A stretch of DNA of 64,000 nucleotides from Maylandia zebra (Eukaryota > Chordata > Actinopteri > Cichliformes > Cichlidae), in contig NC_135167.1 in the NCBI RefSeq assembly GCF_041146795.1, positions 2,488,454 through 2,552,453 of the forward strand. The letters are read 5' to 3'. The notes below the pieces were generated by a model that was not told the origin of the DNA, searched no databases, and saw only the letters and a list, made by a program, of their open reading frames with translations. This document shows positions 1-11,159 of this stretch, one piece after another. Within the stretch, counting starts at the first letter, position 1. Each line of letters begins with the position of its first letter. The position numbers and the translations under genes were made by a program.

Positions 1-33
1 ACTCAATAACTGCAGCTTTTAGTGACCTCTGAC

Positions 34-1520
34 CTGGAAGATGATGAGCTCGGCCTCTGTTACTTTGCGCTGCTCAGCTACGATGTCTTCGCTGAGACGG
101 CCCTCCATCCCGGCGTGCAGGGTCTCTTCTCCGTACTGGAAATGCTCAGAGTTCCTCACATCACCTGAACACAACACGCTCAGTCAGAATCTCACTGGGA
201 GGTTTTATCGGTTCACTTTAATTGGGTGTTTTCAACCCAGAGGCACCCTTTCTATATAAAACAAACCTTTGACTTAAGCTGAGAGTTATTTCACTGATAC
301 CCATCAAAGGCCATAATTTATTAACAAGTGTGATGCTTGTGAGGGGAGATAGTCCAGTGTGCAAAAAACTGATCAGCAGCATTTTTTAAAAACTTTCTGT
401 AGAAACTATAACAAAAGCTGTAGCGGCTGGAAAAAGGCAAATCTCACATAGTCCCTGAAACATCCCTTCAGGTCAGCATCTAAGGTCTGAGTGCAAAGCT
501 GAGGCAGCAGAGCTGTTTGTTGGGTAGCTTCAAAGTGTTTGATGAGGTGATGAAGGCGAGGTTAGCAAGAGTCACGTGGCATGCCTTCATCCATCAGTCC
601 AATCATTAAAAGTTCTGATGATAGTTCAGGGCGCACAGGAGTTGTTTTTCACCGGGAGACGTGTCTTAAAGTTTCAGCTTCCTCTTTGGTGTCCACTGCA
701 CACAGAAGTTGTGTCACCATGTGGAGCTGAGGGGCATTTCAGCTCAGAGCATGCCCCGTCTGAGCACTACAGCATTAAAGAGCAGACTACAGCAGACAAA
801 GAAATGATTAGCCTGCGAATCAGACCAAGGTATGTTTCATTCACTTTAAATATTTACACAGATTTGAAGGTGAGGATTTAAAGGTGAGGTGATGGACCAC
901 AAACTGAGAGACACACAGAGAGCAGCATTAAAGCTCGAGTTGGTGTTTTGCCAGGATTTGCTGACAATGAGAAAGATGAAGCTCGGCTCAAAACGTGCCC
1001 AAAGACACAAAACAACAAAGAATAAATATGTCAGATGAATGCAGACGAAGCACAAAAAAGGCCAAAAACTGACTGACAGATGCAACGTGAGCTCAGAGAG
1101 ACACGCCTGCAGTCATCTCTGTCTCGCAGCATCTGAAGTCATAAAGTTTAAATGTACAAATATGATGAGCTCCTGCACTCTGCTCTGATTTAAAAATAAA
1201 ACGATGAAAAAAAACTGTAAAGCACTGATGATGAAACAAGCAATAATGTGTGTGTGTGTGTGTTCCCCGTGTGGGGGGGGTCACCGATGATGTCATCCCG
1301 CGTGGCACTGGCTTTGAAGTTCATGGCGTACAGGTCAGACACGACGACCTCGTATCCCTGCAGCTTCAGCTCCTGCAGCGCCACGTCTCGAGCCGCCGCG
1401 TTGAACGAAGCCGGACTCTGGTGGGCGTAAACGATCAGAGCTGTCTTCTGAGCTGACACACACACACAGACACACACACAGACAGACACACAGACAGACA
1501 CACACACACACACACACACA

Positions 1521-1585
<65 letters not shown>

Positions 1586-4023
1586 ACACACAGAGCTGTT
1601 AAACCTTGAAATCAAGTTTGATGACTTTCTTTGTCGTGTTGCTCAAAATATGAAAACTGGAACAAACTAGTGAAAAAAATGAAAAGAGTTCAAATTTAAA
1701 TCTGGATGTTTATCAGAAACATTTCCTCTTTAACAGTAAACACAGACGTACAGCTCGTCCGACACAATCGAGCTTTAAATAGTGTTTCTAAATACAAAAG
1801 ACAGGAAGCAGAAAATCCTGTAAATAACCTTCAGAAGGTGAAACTAGAAACGTTAAAGTCACAGCAGGCTGACCGCAGGATTTCACAGTGCTTTCTGTTA
1901 TTATAAATTCCTCCTGGTCCATCTGGATGTAAGAACAAAAACACATTCCTTTGTTTTGTTTTTAGCTTATTTTTTTATTTCATGCACAGCTTCAGAAGTC
2001 CGAGAGAATAAAAAAGAAACAGGAAGCCTCCAGTTTAGTTTTTCCTTCCACTTTAACCAATAAGCAAATGTGAGAACACCAGAGGTGGGACCAAGTCATT
2101 GTTTTGCAAGTCTCAAGTCTTTATCCTCAAGTCACAAGTCAAGTCTCAAGTAATGTCAGGCAAGTCAGAGTCGAGTCTCAAGTCTGAAATTTTGAATTTC
2201 AAGTCCTTTCCAGTCTTTAAAAAAAAAAAAACACACGAAAAAAGCATGTTGCAGTTATGCTAAATGTAAATATTAGACCATGTGATTTTAAAATCTGTGT
2301 TTTTCTCAACACATGACAAAATAGTGAACTTAGAAAATATACACAAATTGTGAAATTGCACCTCTTTAAAATGCAGCTCAATTAAACCTAGCTCCAAGAA
2401 TAATTTTCACCGACAGTTCTGAGATAAGCTGCATGTTATTCTTGGATGCGGTTGTAGGACCGGCCTTAAAATCGCATGACAAAAATATCATACATAAATA
2501 AATGATATTTTTTTAAAAATATCATTTTTTTTAAAAAAAACTGCATCACCAACGTAGCCTGGAAAACATTTGCTAGTTAGATGAAGTCAGCTATCTCATC
2601 GTAGCATATTTATATGCATATTTATAATTATACGGTTCTTGGAGTGAGTGCATACACTCATGAAGGTTAGTAACTTCCGGTCACTGCAACAAGCCCAGGT
2701 ACAGTTTACCGACGGATGGGTGCAGGACCTTGAAATGCACCGTGTAGAACGAAAGACCATCGTACGTATCATAAGTTTACCAGTCTCACAAATCGTCGTC
2801 ATAAATACACATTCGTTAACCGTTTATTAATATAACCTTTGAGCTCAACGGTAATTAATTAGTAGTGGAAATAATTTCTGGTAGCATCACAGAAATGTAG
2901 CAGTGACAATAATATTGTATGCTGTAATCGTACTGGACAATTAGTGATACAAAACAACTGTTTTATCCTGTGAATAAAAGTATATGTTTTTGTCAATGTA
3001 CCATAATAACAGAAGCGAAACGCAATATTGTGTCAGGACAATTCACTATTTATGCACAATAAATAAAGGAGCATAGTGCGACAATTTCTGTTCAGCGCCA
3101 GACTTGCTTGTAACCTATATCACCAATTATGTTAAGAAAAATGACGCATTAACTACAACAGCAGACTGACCTTGGTGTAAATGCTTGGAGCAGACTAACC
3201 TGTGAGCTGGAGTGTTCTGGGACGTTATATTTGGTCTTTGAATGGCTGCAATCCAGTCGCGTCTTTGTTACTTCGGAAACATGGCTCGAACAATTTCTCT
3301 TCAACGACGTAATCCGATAACAACCGATCTCTTTACCCGTCGGCTTCCCGTGGCTGTCATGCGACCGGCTATTGCAGTTAATAATACAACAGCTTCTTGA
3401 CATTTTTGTGTTTCTTTTTATCGCTGTGTGACTGATTTCAATTGAAAGCCTGCGTGCGCTAGTACCGCTTGCCACGAGTTCCCAGAATCCTTTGCGGTTC
3501 TACCCGTGAATGACGTCACATTTTCAATCTCTATATAATATGCATGTTAAATTTTATATTTGGGGTAAAATATCAAGTCTTTTCAAGTAAACCGGTTCAA
3601 GTCCAATTCAAGTCACAAGTCATTGGTGTAAAAGTCCAAGTCAAGTCACAAGTCTTAGAACATTTTTTCAAGTCAAGTCTAAAGTCATAAAATTAATGAC
3701 TCGAGTCCAAGTCATGTGACTCGAGTCCACACCTCTGGAGAACACCCAGTGTGGGGTGTATTAATTCATTACGCCATTTTCACATTCCTGCAGTGATCCA
3801 TTATCCAAACCTGAAAATCTTTCTTACTTTGAGGTCACTGTTTTTACAGTTCTGAGAGCAAACTTTATGAAAAAAATTACAAATACTTGGAAATATAAAG
3901 AAAGACATAAACCTGAGGTTTGTTTGGGAGCTGTGTGGATGCACACGGTCTGCCCACAGGACGCTCAGCAGTTTATAGATTTATTTCTCAGATTTTTACC
4001 AATGAGCGCAGACACTTACCCAT
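34..4023 (-). CDS. nqo1: NAD(P)H quinone oxidoreductase, coding exons 1-3 (gene continues off left edge)
   Basis: Cytosolic FAD flavoprotein that reduces quinones by two electrons. Three coding exons on the minus strand join in phase. Exon 1 holds only ATG plus one base (4023-4020), followed by a perfect GTAAGT donor. Exon 2 is 1452-1285 and encodes KTALIVYAHQSPASFNAAAR and SDLYAMNF, the flavodoxin-like first strand and FAD-binding loop. Exon 3 is 164-34 and encodes FQYGEETLHAGMEGRLSEDI and ends LIIFQ. Joining exon 1 to 2 creates an Ala codon, and exon 2 to 3 a Gly codon. An ATG-only first coding exon is known for NQO1/NQO2 genes. The remaining exons lie outside the window. Intron 1 (1453-4019) carries a CA repeat against the acceptor and a 1.66-kb DNA transposon. 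An NQO2-like paralogue is the alternative; the family call is firm. Confidence 0.82.
1455..1592. repeat. (CA)n microsatellite abutting nqo1 exon 2 acceptor
   Basis: About 138 bp of CA dinucleotides with scattered GACA interruptions. On the gene strand it reads (TG)n and runs directly into the CAG of the exon 2 splice acceptor. The expected pyrimidine tract is therefore a purine/pyrimidine alternation. The long VCVCVC reading frames here are artefacts of this repeat. Confidence 0.95.
2080..3737 (-). mobile_element. 1.66-kb DNA transposon with 8-bp target duplication and THAP remnant (P- or hAT-type)
   Basis: The element begins CAGAGGTGGGAC and ends GTCCACACCTCTG, imperfect terminal inverted repeats. 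It is flanked by the direct repeat GAGAACAC at 2072-2079 and 3738-3745. Both subterminal regions (about 2087-2215 and 3570-3730) are packed with AAGTC motifs, many as CAAGTC or CGAGTC. An 8-bp duplication fits the hAT or P superfamilies; a THAP domain is a hallmark of P-type transposase and also occurs elsewhere. No transposase catalytic core is visible in the AT-rich middle, so the copy is non-autonomous. It sits in nqo1 intron 1. Confidence 0.85.
3176..3410 (-). pseudogene. Frameshifted THAP zinc-finger coding remnant inside the transposon
   Basis: On the minus strand a reading frame starts MSRSCCIINCNSRS, the C-x(2-4)-C start of a THAP domain, and continues GKEIGCYRI. Around 3245-3255 the THAP-like reading passes to another frame that gives DWIAAIQRPN and later LVCSKH, the W and C-x2-H parts of the domain. 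The two halves lie in different frames, so this copy cannot make an intact domain without editing or a sequence error. It is probably the first exon of the transposon's former transposase. Confidence 0.65.
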
Positions 4024-4905
4024 GCTGCGTCTGCTGGACCCGTCGGCACAGGAGACCGGCTTCGCGGAGCTTCTTATAGGCCCACGGCTTTGTTAGCGTG
4101 ACAAACAGGGTTAGATCAGATGTCAGGATAGAACAAACCTGTCTGAGAGTCATAACAGCATACCGTGGGGGGCGGGGCATGTTGTCAGAGTGCAGGGCCG
4201 GTTCAGCGGGGTGAACGGACTCTCATGACTGACAGCAGAGTGGACTTTCACATAGTTCACGGATGATTACAAAATCACATAATGGAGACATGATTAAGAA
4301 TATGAGGCCTTTTTTATTTTTATTTTGATCTCACTCAGTCCACAGAACTAATCTTTAATCAGCCAGCCAAGCAAAAAATAAAACGACAAAAAAAAAGATT
4401 AAGTGGAAGCAAAAAATTATAATGATAAAGTCCAAAAACAGGCTGGACATGAAAACAGCCAACGCCAGCCAGGAAACCACAGGAACACCAAGAACAGGAA
4501 GACCTCACACAAAGAAAAAGGAAAAGGAAACCTGCAGCGAGCAGCAACGCGACACAGCGTGACAGGAGCAGGCGGGAAATCAGCTGATACTGAGGGACAA
4601 CGGTGAGGCTTTCTTACTCAGCTAACATCATGCTCGTAAGCTGTCAGTACGAACCACGGCAGTGAGAAACAGGTTCTAATAGCATTATTATCCCTTTGAT
4701 CTAAAAGGGCAAAGGTCAGAGGTCAAAGTCTGATCAGGATCCACTGAAAGCTTTTCCACCTATCATGTTTACAGACACTCAAACGCTACAAAAACCATAA
4801 TGTCCTTGGCTGAGGTGAGTGGGAATCAACGAAGAAACCCAAAAACCATCGAGATTCACTGCTTAAAGGTGCAGTAGGCACCAAGTTTAAGTCACTTCCA
4901 TCAGA
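4024..4905. other. Intergenic stretch upstream of nqo1
   Basis: Holds the nqo1 5' leader and promoter region, then unremarkable non-coding DNA. Short ORFs here (up to 67 aa) lack any recognisable motif. Confidence 0.5.
4165..4180 (-). promoter_or_regulatory. GC-box upstream of nqo1 exon 1
   Basis: A GGGGGGCGGGGC run (4167-4178) lies about 145 bp upstream of the nqo1 ATG on the gene strand, a typical Sp1-type site. I looked for an antioxidant response element core (TGACnnnGC) nearby and did not find a convincing one. Confidence 0.35.
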
Positions 4906-4910
4906 CAGGC

Positions 4911-4954
4911 ACCGGGACCAGGACCGGGACCGGGACCAGGACCGGGACCAGAAT
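4911..4954. repeat. Short tandem repeat, 6-bp GGGACC units
   Basis: About seven units alternating GGGACC and AGGACC. Purine-rich on the plus strand and of no obvious function. Confidence 0.85.
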
Positions 4955-5072
4955 GAGGACCGAGACCTGTAAACAGCTTTGTAAAGTGAGACATGTTTAG
5001 AGGCAATCCCAAGAAAACATCTTTCACCCCTGAGGTTGTGTGCTGCAGCTAAACTTAGAGACGGTCAGTTTA

Positions 5073-5074
<2 letters not shown>

Positions 5075-5107
<33 letters not shown>
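5075..5107. repeat. (TG)n microsatellite
   Basis: About 16 uninterrupted TG units. Confidence 0.95.
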
Positions 5108-5108
<1 letters not shown>

Positions 5109-5500
5109 ATGGTACAAGAGAGTGTCTTGAAGCTTCTATCAGATGCTGGTCATACCTGGAAAGCTCATCTGTAACCATCGTTCTCCTCCTGGACTCCCTT
5201 GGAACTCTGGATTGGATCTCCTGCTACTCCCACTGCTCTCACCTTGCCCGGACACTCGAGCGTGAATCTGAGTCCTGATTGGATAAGGCACAGACAGGAA
5301 GGAAAAAGTGATGATTATTAGTACAAATGGAAGAAGGTGATGGACTTGGATAAGTTTAGCTTCTTCCTACTCCTTTTTGAATATGTTACCATATTAATTA
5401 TGACTATTCTGTTCTCCTTATGTTTTACTTTGATTTTTTTTTTCATTTTCTTTCTGTATTTTTTTTTAAAGAAAAGAAAGGCGTACAATTCCAGCTCCAA
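5108..5500 (+). repeat. Interspersed repeat fragment, LINE-tail-like
   Basis: The segment GAAGCTTCTATC ... GCTGGTCATACCTGGAAAG recurs at about 6834-6868, showing it belongs to a dispersed family. It is followed by text resembling fish LINE 3' ends (GCTTCTTCCTACTCC) and T-rich sequence. The family cannot be assigned by eye. Confidence 0.4.
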
Positions 5501-7180
5501 ATAAATTCAAGATGTATGCGAGTTGTGTTTCTGTAAAATATTCGGCGTGTCTACATTAACCCGTCTTTTCCATATCTATCAGATGTGACCTTTATCTGAA
5601 TGATCCTGAGGTGGATTCCCGACACGCTACTCGCACGCTACAGTTCAGGCTCAGCAGGCTGCACTATCATAGGAATGCTGCCTGCACACCTGTGTCACCT
5701 GCTGTTCACCTGATTAGACCTTCAGATAAGAGTGTGCTTTACATGCTGATGTGCAAACTGTGAATGCAGCTCTTCCAGGAATGAAGCGCAGCAGTGCTGC
5801 ATGCCTTTCAAACACACAACCAGATGGTGCAGTCTGCTCTTCTGCACCAGTGAAACATCACAGTTTGATCCAGTGTGAACAGCAGCCAGTTGTTCAGCTG
5901 GTGCTGAACTTGTTCTCTGGGTTAAAAACATCACCGCTGCTGCTGCTGGATCTCTGAGCACCTCAATGCTTCTGGACTCAAACCTGTAACTCCATCTCAT
6001 TCACAAGGAGTGAGCTCTGGGGCTATGAGGTACACGCTGAAGTGCCAAAACCTGCAGTTCCTCTAACGTCCAGCAGAGGCTTCAGCAGTGACTCCCCCTT
6101 CATAGGAACCCTACAGGGCGGGGGGTTTAGATTCACCAGTGTGGGTCAGCTGAAGGGAAATGGCAGTTCTGGTGAAAGTTGAGACGATGAAAGTGTATTC
6201 ACGCCGTGTCTGTGCTACCTCTGTCAGCCGTGACCTCGAGCCGAGCCGGGGCCTTTCAGTGTAAGTTTTGCATGTTCTCCCTGCGCCTGCAGGTTTCCCT
6301 CCACAGTCTAAAGACTCACGCGTTAGTTTGATTCTATGCTGGCCATGTGACCTGCTGTATGAGCGTGCGGTCAGAGCGCCACATGCAGTTCAAAGTGCTC
6401 CCATTGGTCAGTAAGAGGTCATAAGATTAGAAATGCAGCTGAGCTGTGGATGTTTCTCTGATGAGGCAGAGAAGACCGTGTGTAACTGTGCTAATGTTGT
6501 TTTAATAAAATATATTTACATTCATAATAACATACATGTTATTATGTCCTGTGTGTCTAATCAAACACAGGACAAACTCCGCACAGTAAAAAAGTCTGAA
6601 GGACTTTCATGCACTTATTTTAGTCCCTGGTGTCTCACCTGAGTTCCATCCACGGTTAATCAGCAGAAGGTTCTTGAGGCCAGCGCTGTCCTCCACTCTC
6701 CACCAGTTTGTCAGCTACGTTCTGGTGGTAACTAGGTCTTCATGTACCTTGTTTTTGTGATTTAGTCCTTGTGTTTAATCTTGTTTCCCTGTTCCTTCGT
6801 TAGTGGTCACATCTCCAGACCCATCCACTGCTGAAGCTTCTATCGGACGCTGGTCATACCTGGAAAGATGGGGTGGAGCCACCACAGGAACCCACACTGT
6901 GCATCACTGCAGTGTTCGTGTGTTCAGCTGCTGATGCAGAAAATGTAGAATTGCTTTAATATTTGAATCCAGGGGCGGGTCCAAACTTTTAGGGGGGCTC
7001 AGTTTCCAATCATACTGTCACGCGTGCCTTGTAATTAATATTAATGATTCAACTGGAAAACGTCACAATGTTACGTTCCAAAGCCACCTAATGTGTTGGA
7101 TGACCTACTGTAGTGTCTAAGAATAATTCAGAGGGAATAATCAGAGATTTCAATCTAATCCACCGTTTTAGGGCGGAGCC
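5500..7180. other. Intergenic, no gene seen
   Basis: No ORF with recognisable coding character. It contains the second short copy of the 5.1-kb repeat at about 6834-6868 and otherwise unremarkable sequence. Confidence 0.5.
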
Positions 7181-7189
7181 TGTAGTTAT

Positions 7190-7480
7190 CGAACCCGAGG
7201 CAAAAACTCAGCCCCCGAGGCCTGGAGTTCGACACCTGTGTGCTGGAGGGTGTAGGGAGCCACAGCCCTGTCCCCCAGGGCATGAAGCATGCATGGAGGA
7301 GATCCAGGCCCAAGGAGTGCGAGAGCCCAAGGAGGACCACCGGAGGGGCATCTGTGCCACCCACCTGGGAAGCTGAGGAGAGCCCCAGACGAGGAGTCAG
7401 CCAGCAGCCACGGAGCAGAAGCCAGACGGGGCTGCAGTGGCGTGCCCGTGGGCTCCGCCAGCTGTGCCAGAGTGTTATTG
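7190..7480 (+). repeat. GC-rich interspersed repeat, short copy
   Basis: This GC-rich block (CCCCAGGGCATGAAGC, then GGAGGAGATC, then GCTGAGGAGAG and GGAGCAGAAGCCAG) matches, in opposite orientation, the block at about 11945-12275. The two copies are diverged but colinear. The overlapping ORFs in several frames are by-products of high GC. Confidence 0.7.
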
Positions 7481-7989
7481 TAACATGTTATTGTTAATAC
7501 TATTAATGGTTGTTTTTAGGGGTGCTCTGATGGAACTAGTCTATGTTTGAATCTCGCTCCGCTCCTCAGACCTCAGAGTCCGAAGAGACACTCAAATATT
7601 TAGAAAAATCACAGGGCTTTGCTGACAGTGGTGAACAAACACATGGAATCAATTATTCAGGGGGAGGGGCATCCGAATTACAGTCTTATTGCACCACAAC
7701 AGTTTATAGTTTCAAGCAGGTCCAAAACCAAAAGCCAGATTCTAAGCCAAGCTGACAGCTGAAGTAAGGCCAATATCAGCCCAAAGTCAAGCCTACCTGC
7801 AGCCCTACCTGTCCAGGGTGTGCCCCGCCCCTCACTCAGTGATAGCCAGGCAAGCAAACATGGCGATTTTTAGAGGACGCCCAGTATGGTGTCCAGTGTT
7901 TGAAGCCAGTGCAGAGCCGAGGTTTGAGCTTTTTGGCTCTTATCATTTTATTGTTTTTCCTGGGATCGTAAAAAGCATTTTAATACTTG

Positions 7990-9310
7990 GAATAGTTTAA
8001 CACAGAGAGCTGCCCAGAAGGGCGATTTTATCACAGTGGAAGTAAAACAGCCAAAGCAAAAGGGAATTCATGACGATGTTCTCAAATGTGTTTTGTTGCT
8101 GGTTCGGTGAGTTTCGGTTGGAGTGATGAAACCTGCAGCTTCCGAATCTCAGATGTGGGCTTTCAGCACAGACGGCGTGTCCGTGTCCACTTTGTGTTTA
8201 CATGTTTTAAAGGAATCTGTTTACCTGCTTGCTAATCGTTTGGTGGTTGTTGAAATGGTTTTGTGGGCTTTTAGCTGAGATGCTGATGTTTCTGTGGACA
8301 ACACACGTATCTGTATTTAAATAGCAGATGTGGCGATACATCCCATTAAACCAGATGTTCTCCCCGGGTACCGGGGCTCTGATTTTCAACAGGTTAGTTG
8401 TTTCTTACTTAATTACTTTGTGCTGTATGACTGGCATTAAGGAGGTTTTAATCAGTGGGAAAAGCTGTAAAACTCAATCACAGCTAAACGTCCAAAATTT
8501 AAACTCGCGCTTGTTTGTTCTGCTGCTCACCACAAACAAGTGAACTATAAATGGCTTCAAGCGCACATAGGGCAGGGATAGCTCAGTAGGTAGAGTGGTG
8601 GCCCCATGATCGGAAGGTCGGGGGTTCAACTCCATTGAACGGCTACCCTGTGGTACCCCTGAGCAAGGTACCGTCCCTACACACTGCTCCCCGGGCGCTG
8701 CATTGGTGGCTGCCCACTGCTTCACTGGGTGAATGGGTTAAATGCAGAGGAACTATTTCCCTATGGGGACTAACACATACACATTATTACATTATTATTA
8801 TGCACACACATGCACGCACACCTCTGCCATTCAAAGACACTTTGTGTATAGTAATAATAATGTAGTATATTAATCTTCAACAGCAAACTGAACGTTGATC
8901 TCTTCCAAGGAAGTTTTTTTTTCATTCAGCATTTTCATAAAACGCTTATTTTTATAGATCTACTATGCAGTCAGTCATATATTGAGTCTGAAAGTTTCCC
9001 CAGCGATGATAGAAATATGCGGATGTGACACATCAAAGAAGCGCTCTGACACTTTTATGAATCGGCTGCTGTGATTGGATCGCAGCCAGCAGCCTGCTCT
9101 GAGTTCTGAGACCATCCGTGACACAGCACAGCTTCCACGGCTTCCACGGCTTCCAGCAACAACGCCGCCTCGGCAATTCTACTCAAGATGAGTAATGAGT
9201 AGAAACACCAACAAGCCACACAGGTTTGTTCCACTAAAATGAGACAGAAAAGGTCATTTTGCAGTTCCGTTTAAGTTTATTACTCAAAGGAAAACAATGT
9301 TTTTATCACG
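7990..9310. repeat. Dispersed repeat sharing segments with 24.85-25.35 kb and 41.3-41.5 kb
   Basis: GTGAACTATAAATGGCTTCAAGCG..., CACCTCTGCCATT, ATTTTCATAAAACGCTT and AGTAGAAACACCAA occur in the same order at 24870-25350. The earlier part (AGTGGAAGTAAAACAG ... TGTTGCTGGTTC) resembles 41380-41475. The family is unidentified. The copy here carries a SINE that the 24.9-kb copy lacks. Confidence 0.6.
8570..8800 (+). mobile_element. tRNA-derived SINE
   Basis: Starts GGGCAGGGATAGCTCAGTAG, a pol III A box, and has the B box GGTCGGGGGTTCAACTC about 35 bp later. A body (GTGGTACCCCTGAGCAAGG ... GGCTGCCCACTGCTTC) and a tail of ATTATTA repeats follow. The site is empty in the related repeat copy at about 24898, which defines the insertion. 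Confidence 0.85.
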
Positions 9311-9702
9311 GTCCTGTATGTGATGACTCGGTGTTTTTCTTTTGATTAATATTATCACTCGTGTCTCATGTGACTCCTGTCCCTGCACGCCGTGTTCCCT
9401 CTGCTCAGTGTCAGAACTGTGTCTCGGTGCCTGTCGTTATGCTTCCTGTTTTATTTTGATGGTCCCTGTTCTGTGTTCAGTCTCTGTCCCCATGTTTTCT
9501 CTGCGCCTGTCCTGATCCCACTTCTCCGTGTCAGTATTGTCGTAGTGTGACCTCAAAATGGACAAAAAAGTAGGATTAAGCAGACAAAACATCCACAACT
9601 TCTATGCAGCGTGCACCACATACATACCACGCCCACACACCTGCTGGCAATAGGTCAGCATTTTCAGAACAGGCATGATTATCTATTAGAGCGGGTTTAA
9701 AT

Positions 9703-10066
9703 CAGCAGTCGCCAACCTTTCACGGACGGTTTAATTTCAGGCAATATTTTCACGGACCAGCTGTTAAGATGTGGCGGATAAATACAACAAAATAAAATGA
9801 TACGACCAAGACAAAAAAAAACCTGGTATTTTGTAAATATAATAATAAACGAGAATTCATTGTGTAACTGTGTAACTTCATCAGCAGCGTCCTCCTGACA
9901 ACAACATTGAGAGTAACATCCTGCTCTCTGGTCGCTATAACGGGGAAACATTTCTTTCAAAATAAGACGCACAACTACAACACGGGAAAGACCCAGAGGA
10001 ACCGAGTTAACGATAAAAACCCTGAAAACCATACATTTCACACCCGAGTCTCAACTCTCACGGCAT
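9703..10066 (-). mobile_element. Degenerate small hAT element, same family as 45744-46063
   Basis: Begins CAGCAGTCGCCAACC, followed by CAATATTTTCACGGACC, and ends in sequence reading on the minus strand as AATGTATGGTTTTCAGGG and TCGTTAACTCGG. All are found in the intact 320-bp copy at 45744. The far terminus and target duplication are lost. Confidence 0.7.
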
Positions 10067-10920
10067 AAATCATCCTGCTATATTATCATAACAGGAGGAA
10101 ACTGTGGGAGTTTTCCACTGAATCACTCCACCAACTCACCTGCCTGCCCTCAGTCACCGTCATTGCATCCCGCCGATTCCTCGCTCTCGGAACCCAGCCG
10201 CCTCACCCCACCTCCCTTGTTGCCACTTCTCCACCTGCAAACCTCTATTGAGACTCCCGGTTGCGCTCCCTGAAGCCTGCGCCTTTCCTTCGTGCTCCTG
10301 AGCTTCTATTCTAGTGAATTTCTCTCATTTTCACTGCCATACTTTTAATTAATGTATTTTGTTTTATACTACGCATATTTTATATGTCATTAGGTCATTT
10401 ATTGTGGAAATTCTCATGCATGAACTATTGTACTGCATGTTAGTTCTGCTGGTGCACCTGAGTGAGATGCATGCCCATGTGGATGTATGAGCAAGGCAAG
10501 TTGAAGCAGTAGAGGCCAATTTAAGTCAGAGCAAGTTCAAATGTTCTTAAAAGTATCTGTAAAGTGCTCATTTCTGCCTCAAAGCGGAGGTCAGCCAGCG
10601 AGGTATGTTTTGTATGTTACATAGATCATTGTATGTCTCTATTTCACCCGTCGCACTATTTATTGAAGTTTGTGTTGTTTTAGTTCGACGGGGGTGTAGT
10701 TTGTGATCAAAGTGATACTGTAACAATATCAACACAAAGACCTTTCAACTCACATTACAGCCAACTTCATGCCATCACATAAAAAAGCTCTTAATTGACT
10801 ATAAGAAGAGGTGGAAGTGATAGTCGAACTCAGAACTGCATAATTCCCGCCCCCTGGTGGCGAAATCGTGTCATTGCACCAAGGACCAAGCTGCTGCAAA
10901 TGTTATTGGGCACAATGATT
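10067..10920. other. Intergenic, no gene seen
   Basis: Mixed-composition DNA with no ORF or repeat I recognise. Confidence 0.45.
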
Positions 10921-10924
10921 CACC

Positions 10925-10963
10925 AGTTGCTTCTTCATAAAGAGTCTTTATGAAGAAGCAACT
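10925..10963. repeat. Perfect inverted repeat (19-bp arms, 1-nt centre)
   Basis: AGTTGCTTCTTCATAAAGA is followed by a single G and then its exact reverse complement. It could extrude as a cruciform or be the centre of a foldback event. Confidence 0.95.
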
Positions 10964-11159
10964 TTATTCTTTATTAAAGACGTCCAGAAGCCAGATATTG
11001 AAGTTCATGTTTGGAAACGAGACACAAGGATGAAGAAACAATAAGAAACTGTGTTTAAGTCTGACAACAACAGCACCACAAGTTAGCCAGAAGCCTCAAT
11101 TTTATCCCACAACTTAGACATTCACATTACTCACACTCTCATTACACATACATATAAGA

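Noticed and set aside
1190-1615. Long minus-strand ORF beginning with many VCVC residues
   Set aside because: The N-terminal part is microsatellite translation. Only the 1285-1452 exon within it is real coding sequence.
3867-4079. 70-aa plus-strand ORF ending in an Arg-rich stretch
   Set aside because: It overlaps the nqo1 first exon and leader on the other strand and has no motif.
4160-4260. Antioxidant response element upstream of nqo1
   Set aside because: AP-1-like TGACT strings occur, but none has the GC of the TGACnnnGC core.
8570-8645. Functional tRNA gene
   Set aside because: A and B boxes are present, but the cloverleaf is not completed and a SINE body and tail follow.
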